Of a stretch of DNA of 64,000 nt, positions 34,436 through 43,565 are shown piece by piece. A model generated the notes under the pieces. The model had not been told where the DNA came from, searched no databases, and saw only the letters and a program-made list of their open reading frames with translations. Origin of the DNA: Geotrypetes seraphini (lineage: Eukaryota; Chordata; Amphibia; Gymnophiona; Dermophiidae); the NCBI RefSeq assembly GCF_902459505.1, contig NC_047085.1, positions 345,749,836 through 345,813,835 on the forward strand, written 5' to 3'. The translations under genes were made by a program, and so were the position numbers. How positions within the stretch are numbered: position 1 is the stretch's first letter; every line of letters begins with the position of its first letter.

Positions 34436-34511
34436 ATTTACCTTTTGTAAAGCCATGTTGCCTTGGATGGGTTACAGGATCCGAGGCAACATGGCTTTAC
34501 AAAAGGTAAAT
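34436..34511. repeat. Perfect 28-bp inverted repeat at the 5' end of a CR1
   Basis: ATTTACCTTTTGTAAAGCCA (34436 on, 28 bp) is repeated exactly in reverse at 34484-34511, with a 20-bp spacer. The right arm is CR1 sequence continuing into the element; the left arm is an inverted copy of it. Confidence 0.9.
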
Positions 34512-36290
34512 CGTGCCAAACGAACCTAACTGAATTTTTTGATTGAGTGACCAGAAAGCTGGATCGAAGACATATGTTAGATGTCATTTACTTAGATTTC
34601 AGCAAAGCCTTTGATACGGTTCCTCATAGGAAGCTCTTGGACAAACTTGAAGGGCTGAAGTTAGGACCCAAAGTGGTGAACTGGAATAGAAACTGGCTGT
34701 TGGACAGATGCCAGAGGGTGGTAGTTAATGGAAGTCGCTTGGAGGAAGGAAAGGTGAGTAGTGGAGTCCCTCGGGGTTCGGTGCTTGGGCTGATCCTGCT
34801 CAATATGTTTGTGAGTGACATTGCTGAAGGGTTAGAAAGAAAAGTTTGTCTTTTTGCGGATGATACCAAGATTTGTAACAGAGTAGACACTAAGGAGGGA
34901 GTAGAAAACATGAAAAAGGATCTGCAAAAGTTAGAGGAATGATCTAATGCCTGGCAACTAAAATTCAATGCAAAGAAATGCAGAATAATGCATTTAGCGA
35001 TTAATAATAGGAAGGTGTCAGGTTTGTTAGTGGCCCCCACAATATTAGGTGGTAGGGGTTAAGTGAGAGGCGCCCTGACAAACGCCAGGTCCCAGGTTCA
35101 GTTCCCTCACAGATGACTCACCAGGAAGTAGAATCAAAGAGGCACAGCCAGAGGTGATTGCATAAAGAATATATTATAGAAATAGTCTTACAGAAAAGTA
35201 GTATTCATAGGCATTACAACAAATTAAGCATTACAATTAAGTAGAGAGCAAAGCAGTTTCCCTGCCTTACAGAGTCCAGAAGGAAGCGTGAAGTTCCAGG
35301 GAAAGGCAGAGAGAGAGAGAGAAAAGGGGGATGGGGTGATGGTCCAAGCTTCAGGTTCCAGAGATCGGCCAGAGAGAGAGAGAAAGAGAGCCAAGACCCA
35401 AGAGTCCAGAGATAGATAGATAGATTGATAGATATTTGTGTTTTGCAGAGAGGAGGCTTTTATAGCTTGGAATCTTATTCTGAATATAGAAACTATTGTA
35501 TGTCCCAGTATCTTTCTGTTTAGAATTTGTAAACTGTTTGAAACAATGGTTAATTTAATTGATAAAGGAGGGTGTGATACTTGCAGGCATGGTAGATGGG
35601 ATTAGTCTCTGGCTTCTTTGTCCCATTCAAGCAGCCTATCTTCTTGATCTGTACACCTGGACTCATTGTCCTAAGCACCCTCTTAATCAGACATTAACAC
35701 CTTTTAGCTAGTCATGATTCAATCAGGGCTACTTAAAACATATCAATCAGGGATACTTAAAACAGTCTCCCTGCCCTCAGGGCCTATCTGCATTCACATG
35801 CCAGAGTCAGATTGTTATAATTTCCCATAGGCCTTCGCTGACATAAGTAATGCCAACTAAAAATGCTGAATGGTAGCGATAGCTATGCTGACAGAAGGAA
35901 CCGTATATGCTGGGAGGTGAGAGGCTGATATGCATGGATGGGGAGAGGAACCTTGGGGTGATAGTGTCTGAAGATCTAAAGGCAAAAAAACAGTGCGACA
36001 AGGCAGTGGTTGCTGCAAGAAGGATGCTGGGCTCTATAAAGAGAGGGGTAGCCAGTAGAAGAATGAAGGTGTTGATGCTCCTGTACAGGTCATTGGTAAG
36101 GCCCCACTTGGAGTTTTGTGTTCAGTTTTGGAGACCGTATCTGGCGAAGGATGTAAGTAGACTTGAAGAGGTCCAGAGGAGGGTGACGAAAATGATAGGT
36201 TTGCGCCAAAAGACCTATGAGGAGAGACTGGATACCCTGAATATGTATACCCTAGAGGAAAGGAGGGACAGGGGAGATATGTGAATCCCC
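34464..36290 (+). mobile_element. CR1 LINE, reverse transcriptase to C-terminus, split by a solo LTR
   Basis: The plus strand reads DFSKAFDTVPHRKLLDKLEG, GVPRGSVLGLILLNMFV and CLFADDTKICNRVDT. After the LTR it continues DGERNLGVIVSEDLKAKK, LVRPHLEFCVQFWRPYLAKD and VQRRVTKMIG. It is 5'-truncated and starts at the inverted repeat. It stops near the EXOSC7 exon 6 donor. Confidence 0.9.
35016..35893 (-). mobile_element. Solo LTR (endogenous retrovirus-like)
   Basis: An 878-bp insert with ends TGTCAG and CTGACA and an exact 5-bp duplication GAAGG (35011-35015 and 35894-35898). On the minus strand it has CTATAAAAGCCTCC, a likely TATA box, near 35460. No internal retroviral sequence remains, so it is a recombined solo LTR, broken as an element. 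The class is not settled. Confidence 0.75.
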
Positions 36291-36338
36291 CTGCCCCGAC
36301 CCCTTAGAAGCAACCCAACTCAGCATGAAACTACTTAC

Positions 36339-36462
36339 TTTGCTTAAAGTAACAATGCATGGTACATTTTCCACATTGAGCCGAATGCAGTCATATGGGT
36401 CATCAGAGAGTTCAATCTCCTTTGAACCTTCTTCATCCTCTAAAATGCGGACTTTAGGTATC
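36339..36462 (-). CDS. EXOSC7: Exosome complex component RRP42, exon 6
   Basis: One base completes Arg164, then residues 165-205 follow: IPKVRILEDEEGSKEIELSD, then DPYDCIRLNVENVPCIVTLSK. This is the linker and start of the second half of the RNase PH fold and is nearly identical to the mammalian protein. The acceptor is CTCCACAG and the donor GTAAGT, phase 0 out. A CR1 relic on the opposite strand ends about 50 bp beyond the donor. Confidence 0.95.
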
Positions 36463-36805
36463 CTGTGGAGAAAAAAACCCCAGCATTCACAAAAATAGAG
36501 AGAATATAAGAAATTTGGGCCGACTGTGTACCTTGCAATACTGTGCCACAATCCTTTAAAAAAGTCTGCACCTAACTAGAACCTACACCCACCTTCCACC
36601 ATACCATTTCTGCTAGTTTTCCTTGACAGAACAAAATTTTAATCTTTGGTCCTCCTACCATTCCAAAAACTTAACAATTAAAACAGTTCAATTTCCACAT
36701 CCCTTCTTTAAATTCCAGTTCCCAGCTTAAAAGGAGCCTCCCCCACCTTATATATTGTATAATATTTGAAAGTGCAGTCATACACCCTAACAATTAGAAA
36801 GGGCC

Positions 36806-36972
36806 TTCCCCACTTTTTACAAAACCGCAAACGTGTTTTTTTAGCACAAGCTGGCACGCTGAATGCTCTGCGTTACTCAGAGTTATTATGAGCATTGGGA
36901 GCAGCGCATTCAGTGCACCGGCCTGAGCTAAAAACCGCTTCCGCAGTTTCGTATTAAAAAAAAAAAAAGGGG
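36806..36972. repeat. Palindromic MITE, TTTTTACAAAACCGC type
   Basis: CACTTTTTACAAAACCGCAA faces CCGCAGTTTCGTATTAAAAA. The interior carries GAATGCTCTGCG and its partner GCAGCGCATTCAG. Confidence 0.65.
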
Positions 36973-37379
36973 GAGTATTTTTTTAAACAAATCTTCTTAC
37001 ATCCCAGTTACCATGAATATTAGGAGGAAAATCACTGATATCAGGTTTCAGCATTTGTGACTCATAACTATGGTGTTAAAATCAGCTCTTGTGTGTCAGA
37101 TAAATTAGAACTTTCTTGCAAACATTATGGCTTTCTGGAGCACAGTGAGACAGGCTAAAAGAATTAAAATACAGTACATTGAAAGGATGGTAAAATTTTT
37201 ATCTGCCACAGGGTTGTCATGAATATTTTTTTGAAATACTGCATATAGCTCTGTTTTAAAGTTTGCTGTTTTTGCCCTTCTCTCCCCGGCCTGTTGTCTG
37301 TACATATATCAGCATGCTCTATTGCCTGAAGGCTTTTTTTTTTTCCTGTCTCGAAAACTCAACTTAATTGTACCATTTC

Positions 37380-37645
37380 TTTACGCTTCTGGAAACCACA
37401 TTGAAAGGAAGTTGTGGAATGAGGGTCAAAGGCATAATCTAAGGAAATATTTCTTTATGGAAAGGGTGGTAGAGCATGGAATGTCGTCCAAGCAGAGATA
37501 GTGGAGACAAAGGCAGTATTTGAGTTTAAGAAATCAAGGGACAAGCACAGAGAATCTCCTAAGATAAAGAAGAGATTTTAGAACTTAGTAGTTGATGTGG
37601 ACAGGCAAACAAAATAGAAAACACTGGAAAAGACCATATAGCCTT
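37380..37645 (+). mobile_element. CR1 LINE 3' end
   Basis: Reads KYFFMERVVEHGMS with further decayed C-terminal codons, then a CR1 3' UTR (GACCATATAGCC). It is truncated. Confidence 0.65.
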
Positions 37646-37812
37646 GCTTTCCAAATTGGAGGTCATGGCGAGTTACATTTCGGTATTAGAATTATTTAAT
37701 GTTCTGGGGTTTTGTTGTTTTTCAGAATCAATTCTGAGCAGGAAAAGTTTACAAGTGCATCCAATACACTGCTACAACTTGCATTCATGTGAGCTTACAG
37801 ACTTGAACCTTA

Positions 37813-37998
37813 GGGCTCCTTTTACGAAGCTGCGTTAGCGGTTATAGCGCACTCAGCTTTTTAGCACGCGCTAAACCCGTGCTACGCGACTAGAATTAAC
37901 GCCAGCTCAATGCTGGCGTTAGCGTTTAGCGTGGCCGGCAGTTTAGCGCGCGCTATTACGCGCGTTAAACTGCTAACGCAGTTTCGTAAAAGGAGCCC
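37813..37998. mobile_element. Palindromic MITE, GGGCTCCTTTTAC family, TTA duplication
   Basis: A well-preserved 186-bp copy: ends GGGCTCCTTTTACGAAGCTG and CAGTTTCGTAAAAGGAGCCC, flanked by TTA (37810-37812 and 37999-38001). The interior palindrome is ATTAACGCCAGCTCAATGCT. It is the best reference copy of the family here. Confidence 0.88.
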
Positions 37999-38149
37999 TT
38001 AGTTATTACAGGAGGTCAAGTGTGATGTGTATCAATATGTCCTTCAGACAAGGAGATACATAAAACTGGATATTAAGACTGGCCAGGTTGCCATTTTCTG
38101 AGTCACTGCCCCCTTTTTGGAAATCAGCCCTCTAGAGCAGAGCTTGAAT

Positions 38150-39290
38150 TAAAGTATAATGGGCTAGACTCTAGAGGCACTAAAATCAGTTGATAATACC
38201 AACTGGATAGCTGTTGGCCGATTCTCTGGCCGATTGTGGAACAGTGATCGATGCACTACCAAGCTTGCATGCAAATGATTTACCAGAAGTACCAATGATT
38301 TTCAAGTGAGCAATTGACACATGCGTAGAGCTCTAACAGCAGTGACAGCGGAAGCAGCCACCCTGTCACTGCTGTTAGGGCTTCTTTTTTTTAATGGCAC
38401 AGATGTTGTGCATGTGTTACACACGCACAATCTGCCCCACTAAAAAAATAAAAAGCCCCCCATGCTGATGGTTCCCACACCAGCAACGCAACCCCCCCTA
38501 CACAGGCAAAAATGGCAAAAGAGATGCCTACTCTCTCCTGCCTGGCCAAATACCCCCCGCACCATGCCCCAACCTAGTCCTGGACCCCCGCCACGGACAC
38601 CCCCCGACCATCCCCTCTCCATTCCCCCCCAAAAAAGGCAGGAGGGATGCCCACTCCCTCCTGCCACCAGATGATCCCCCGAACCCCCACCCCCACAGCC
38701 CCCTGTACCTTTGCTAGATGTTAGGAGCTGGAGGGAAGCACATCTCTCTAACACCAAGCCCTGCCCATGGAAAATGGGCCTTCCTGGTGCACCATGTGAT
38801 GCACAGGGAAGAGCCTAAGGCCTAATTGGGGGGGCCTTAGGCATCTGAGCCAATCAGGGCCTTAGGCTCCTCCTTCTGTATCCCATGTGATGCATAGGGA
38901 GGAGCCTAAGGTCTGATGTCTGAAATCAGGGCCTTAGGCTCCTCCCTGTGTATCACATGGCACACCGGAGAAGGGAAGGCCCATCATTTTCCATGGGCGG
39001 AGCTTGGAGTGGGAGGGGCGTGCTTCCCTCCAGCTCCCAATGTCTAGCAAAGGTATTGGGGGAGGGCGGGTCTTGGGTGCATCCGGTGGCAGGAGGGAGT
39101 GGGCATCCCTCCTGCCCCTTTTTTGGGGGGAGGGTAGGGGATGGTTAGGGGGAGCTCCATTGGCAGGCAGGAGTGGGCATCCCTCCTGCCAATTTTCTCT
39201 CGTGGGGGTGGGGATTCCCGGTGCTGCATTCATTCAGGGTCGTTGGGAAGGGCCATCATCGGCGATGGGGGACTTTTTTCCCCATTTTTT
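38150..39290. mobile_element. Large GC-rich foldback element
   Basis: Arms of about 210 bp (38620-38830 and 38935-39140) are inverted copies around 38885: GGCAGGAGGGATGCCCACTC against GAGTGGGCATCCCTCCTGCC; CATGGAAAATGGGCC against its partner. The loop has CCTAAGGCCTAATTGG and AATCAGGGCCTTAGG words also found in the 17137 tandem repeat. The outer ends are uncertain. Open frames here are compositional. Confidence 0.65.
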
Positions 39291-39664
39291 TTATGGGACA
39301 GATAAATGTGTTAATTTCAATCGTGCTTACTTGATATAGTAATTGTAAACAATCTCTTAAGTGTATTACTCAGGTGTCTCATTTATGAAATTTGCTACTG
39401 TTGAGAATCCAAAACAAAGTGAGTTTTTAAAATATATCCTTGAAGTGTTCTAGAATCAATATTAGTATTAATTTTTAATAAGCAGTCTAAACAGTGTTGA
39501 ATATGAGAACAAAATGTGAATATAAGAAAGCTCTGAGGCTCACTGAACGATTTCAAGCTTACACATACTACAAATTTTGTAACAGTTTACAAAATTAGCA
39601 GCATGTGTAGAATTGAAATCTTTTGGTTGGTCTCAGAGCTCTCTCATATTCACACTGTGGCCCT

Positions 39665-40650
39665 TTACATGAAAAGATATTAGTGCTTGTTGTTGTTAGG
39701 TGCCATCAACTTGTGTTCGAGTTCTAACGACTTGATGAATTGAGGATCTAAAAAGAAATTGGTTTTGTGCTAATCCGGAAAGGTCTTCTAGCATCATCCC
39801 CATGGTTGTTTTGAATGTGTCCAGTCATCTGATTACAGGTTGCCCTCTCTGCCTGGTTCCTTCAATCTTCCCAAACATAATGTCCTTCTCCAAATGGTGT
39901 GACCAAATTAGCGCATCAGGAGATTAAGAGATTGCGGCAGAAATTCCAGCCTCAACTGAGGATGCTTAAAGACGCCAATGGAATGATATTGAATGATCCA
40001 GAAAGCATTAAAAAGAGATGGAAAGAATATACAGAAAATTTATACAAACAAGGCAAGGAGGATAACATTGGGGAAATTGAACTGGAAACTGAAGCTGAAG
40101 AAGACCCAGTTATTTTAAAAGAAGAAGTCATAGCAGCGATTAAAGCTTTATTGAAAAACAAGTCACCTGGTATCGACGGTATTCCAACTGAATTAATAAA
40201 AGGCTCAGAAAGTGCTATCATGGCCTTCACTCGACTGTGTCAACAGATTTGGAAGAAAAACACATGAAAAAAAGGGGATGCCAAGGACTGTAGCAACTAC
40301 TGAATGACTGCATTAATTCCACACGCCAACAAAATATTGCTGAAAATAATACAATGAAGACTCCAATCATATATTGAGCAAGAACTACCTGAAGTTCAGA
40401 AAAGGACGAGGAACAAGAGACATTATTGCCAATGTTAGATGGGTATTGGAGAAAAGCAAAGAATACCAAAAACCCCTATACCTTTGCTTCATCGACTGCT
40501 TTTAACTGTGTGGAGAATAATAAACTATGGAGAGCTCTAGTGCAAATGGGAATACCCAAACACATAATTCAGCTGATAAAGAGCCTATATGAAAATCAAG
40601 AAGCTGCAGTGAGAACTGAATATGACAACACCGATTGGTTTCCAATAAAA
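39665..40650 (+). mobile_element. RTE LINE relic (BovB-like)
   Basis: The plus strand encodes ILNDPESIKKRWKEYTENLY, KEEVIAAIKALLKNKSPGID, GIPTELIKGSE and CQQIWKK, then KLWRALVQMGIPKHIIQLI and NQEAAVRTEYDNTDWF. These are BovB/RTE reverse transcriptase blocks. The 5' 230 bp (GTTGTTAGGTGCCATCAACT, GTGTGACCAAATT) resemble RTE-related terminal sequence. It has stops and shifts in the middle and ends beside EXOSC7 exon 5. Confidence 0.75.
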
Positions 40651-40665
40651 CATATTAGGGCTTAC

Positions 40666-40736
40666 CTGGTATTAAATAGGGCTGCCTTCACACCTATAGA
40701 GATTGCATCAAAGAGGTTTCCCCCACATTCCAACAG
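40666..40736 (-). CDS. EXOSC7: Exosome complex component RRP42, exon 5
   Basis: A 71-bp exon encoding residues 141-163, LLECGGNLFDAISIGVKAAL then FNT, plus two bases of Arg164. The acceptor is TTTATTCAG and the donor GTAAGC. It is too short to stand out as an open frame and was found by its protein similarity. It is wedged between repeats: a BovB-like RTE relic ends about 15 bp past the donor, and a palindromic MITE begins about 65 bp upstream of the acceptor. Splicing signals are nevertheless intact. Confidence 0.93.
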
Positions 40737-40800
40737 CTGAATAAAAACAAACAAAACACACTTTATACTAAAAATTAGGCATACAAAATTTACAAACTAA

Positions 40801-40912
40801 CCCCCCCTTTTACAAAGCTGTACCATCAGCTGCCGCAGCGGTAACTGCCCTGAAGCTCATAGGGATTTAAAGGGCTTCAGGGTTTTGCCACGCGGCTTTA
40901 TAAAAGAGACGG
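40801..40912. repeat. Palindromic MITE beside EXOSC7 exon 5
   Basis: CCCCCTTTTACAAAGCTGTA faces ACGCGGCTTTATAAAAGAG; the interior is GCCCTGAAGCTCATAGGGAT. It is about 65 bp upstream of the acceptor. Confidence 0.65.
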
Positions 40913-40914
40913 TA

Positions 40915-41640
40915 AATTTTGGCTTCTCTTTGTTCATCTGCTATAGCCAGGAAGGGCTTTTGGAAAGCATTTTTTCAGCAGCACAAGCTGTGGTATAGCA
41001 CCTGTGATCTACTTAAAAAAGCACACTGGCTTCCAGTAGTACATCGCATAATATATAAACAATGTTTACTCACTTTTAAAGCTATAGAATACAAAACTCC
41101 AGCCTTTATATATAGACTTTTGATACCTTATACCACCTCTAGATCTCTTAGATCGCAAGACCAACACCTATTAGCAATTCCATCACTAAAAGTTATTAAC
41201 ACAAGGCGTAGCACAATCTTTTCAATAACAGCCCCTCAAACCTGGAACAACCTCCCACTATACTTAAGACAAGAAAAAAACCTGTCAAAATTTAAGTCTG
41301 AATTAAAAAGTTTTCTATTTATAGATGCTTTTAACGATTAAATCCTTCATATTCTTAATTTAATTATTAGGCCAAATGTCTTCGTTTCCCCTTCCTAATG
41401 TTTTTCCCTTGAATTTAATGTTTTTAATAGCGATTGTAACCATTAAATAATTTTCCTTTTGTTTCATTATAGTTTGTAGAAATTCCCTCTAAAATGTATT
41501 GTAATCTGTATACATAAGTTTATTATTTTTTTTAAATTTAATTATTGTATGTACATTACCAAAAACTTTTATTTACTTGTACATCGCCTTGAATTTTGAA
41601 TAGGCGATAAATCAAAATATTTAACAAACTTGGATCGCCA
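40915..41640 (+). mobile_element. L2 LINE, polymerase C-terminus and 3' end
   Basis: An open frame reads LLKKAHWLPVVHRIIYKQCL, TFKAIEYKTPAFIYRLL and FSITAPQTWNNLPLYLRQEK, then SKFKSELKSFLF. The tail ends TGTACATCGCCTTGAATTTT and GGCGATAAATCAA. It is one of the better kept L2 copies. Confidence 0.88.
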
Positions 41641-41762
41641 AAAGCATGGTTTTGAAATGAAAACTGCATGAATATACTTTAAAGGAATGGAAATTCATCT
41701 GAAAAATTCTGCAACCAATGCCCCATTAGTGATCAGACTCAGCAGACTCTTCAGAGTAACTT

Positions 41763-41985
41763 TAAAAAAAAAAAAAAATGTATTGAATTTTCTATACCGT
41801 TCTCCCAGGAGAGCTCAGAACGGTTGACATGAATTTTTCCCTATCTACCTAATGTACCTGGGGCAATGGGGGAACTAACTGACTTGCCCAGGGTCATAAG
41901 GAGCAGCGTGGGTTTGACCCCACAACCCCAGGGTGCTGAGGCTGTAGCTTTGTCCACTGCCTGCACCACACTCTCCCCCTGAACA
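41763..41985 (-). mobile_element. tRNA-headed SINE
   Basis: Read on the minus strand it starts near GGGGGAGAGTGTGGTGCAGG with a tRNA-like A box (TGGTGCAGGCAGTGG) and a B box (GGGTCAAACCC). It then has a core with GACCCTGGGCAAGTCAG, like MIR/V-type SINEs, and a tail GAGCTCTCCTGGGAGAACGG. It ends with the poly-A/T run at 41763-41778. Relatives keep only the tail at 8760-8845. Confidence 0.7.
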
Positions 41986-42164
41986 ACTGACCATGCCATT
42001 TAACTATATATATAATTTTGATATTGGTTATAATTTTTTTAGGGGTGTCCGAACAAACATTGAATTAAACTGTGGAGAGATTTCTATTCCTGGAGGAGAG
42101 AGTCTTCCTCCAGGATGCGTCACCTTGAGGTCATGCTTTGCCATATGGCCGAGGGAACAGAAAT

Positions 42165-42760
42165 TTAGGCTCCGATTCTATTAAGTCCACATAAGGTTAG
42201 GTGCCAATATCTGCACCAATTCTTTAAAACTTAGATACCCATGATAGAATCTATGCTTATCATTGCCTAAGCATGCTCAGCATCTTAACATTCAGGCAAC
42301 CCCAATGTATGCCATAGTAACATAGTAAACAACAGCAGATAAAGTCCATCCAGTCTGCCTTATAATTACATGATTAAAGTGTCTTTTCTTTCTTATTTCT
42401 GAGCCAAATAAGTTTGCCTGGTACTGTCCTTAGGTTCCAACTACTCGAGAGTGAATGCCTAAAGTTAAGCGTTGATATCAGAGCCTAATGGCACCTGATT
42501 CACAAAGAGGTGCCTAACTTGAAAACAGGTCCATTTTCTGCCCCAAACCACGTTCACTTTTTGTCTAGGTGCATAGGGCTAGGTGACTTCTTTTTTTTTT
42601 TTTAATAGAATCAAGGTTTTCAAGTTGGGCGACTAACTTTCAATTAAGTCCAATTAAATCCAATTGTGAGGTGCTGAGTGCCAGTATCAACACTGATTAA
42701 ATAAGGAATAGATATTGACGCCTAACTTTAGGTGGACTTTACAGAATCAGGGCCTTACTC
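42165..42760. mobile_element. MITE with TAGGTG-rich interior, split by a CR1 tail
   Basis: The left end is AGGCTCCGATTCTATTAAGT and the right end ACTTTACAGAATCAGGGCCT, imperfect inverted repeats. The insert at about 42310-42375 (CATAGTAACATAGTAAACAA, GATAAAGTCCATCCAGTCTG) is a reversed CR1-type 3' tail. Confidence 0.6.
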
Positions 42761-42914
42761 TCCTCTTCAGATGAATTAATGCCACCTTTTTATTTTGCCC
42801 TTAAATAAAATGAAGGGAAATTCAGGAGAGTGAATCAGTTGGAAGACAGTTATAAAAACATTCCCTATCACCATTTTTCTCTACAGTAATACTATGTCAT
42901 GGATGTACTCAATA

Positions 42915-43115
42915 GTGCTGCCTGATTTAGGGAAAATATTTTGATTCAATTCAGCCTATTAAATCAATTCGATTTTCCTGCCCAATTGGGCATTTTTTTC
43001 AAACATCCTGGCCGATTTATTTTGTAATCTTTCCACCCACCACAATCCCTTTTGCCCTCTCCAACCCCAGGCCGGCACAGTGCTGTAACGAAAATAAACA
43101 AAAAAGTTTTTCCTC
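42915..43115. mobile_element. Terminus of the AGFG2-carrying transposon family
   Basis: AGTGCTGCCTGATTTAGGGA, TTCGATTTTCCTGCCCAATT and AAATAAACAAAAAAGTTTTT match 46266-46470. After this point the two copies differ, which marks the boundary of family sequence. No right terminus was found. Confidence 0.65.
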
Positions 43116-43259
43116 TCTCTATTAGGTCCTAGCTCATGCTCATTGTCTAATACCAGCTCTGGCAGGATACACGTTTCAAAATCTGATATATTGAAATCAC
43201 AAAATAGAAAATAATTTTTACCTTCCACTGCCATATCAACATTTGTTTCTTTCCCACTG

Positions 43260-43565
43260 TCTACGATCTGTCTCTCTTGTGTCCTGGATCAAACCTCTCT
43301 ATTTCCCTCCATGCAGTCTCTCTCCTTTCCTCCTCTCCATTATCATGTGCAATGTTTCTCTCTCTCCCCATGCACCATCTCTCCCTGCCCTCCACCTATG
43401 ACCAACATTTCTTCCTCCCTTTTCTCTATGCATGCCACCTTCCCTCCACCATATAAAGGATTTTTCCTTCTCATCCCTTTTGTTTCATCTCTCCCTTCCT
43501 CTCCTCTACCCCAACAATTCTTCCTCTCTCCTTTCTCCCAAGTGCAGCAGCTTTTCTCCCCTCCA
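43260..43565. repeat. CT-rich tract
   Basis: Pyrimidine-rich sequence (CTCTCCATTATCATGTGCAA, CTCTCTCCCCATGCACCATC) resembling 24400-25290 and 47395-48880, again next to a hAT-like terminus. Open frames are compositional. Confidence 0.55.

Noticed and set aside
41763-41985. Functional tRNA gene
   Set aside because: A and B boxes are present, but no cloverleaf with paired acceptor stem can be drawn and the sequence continues into a SINE core.
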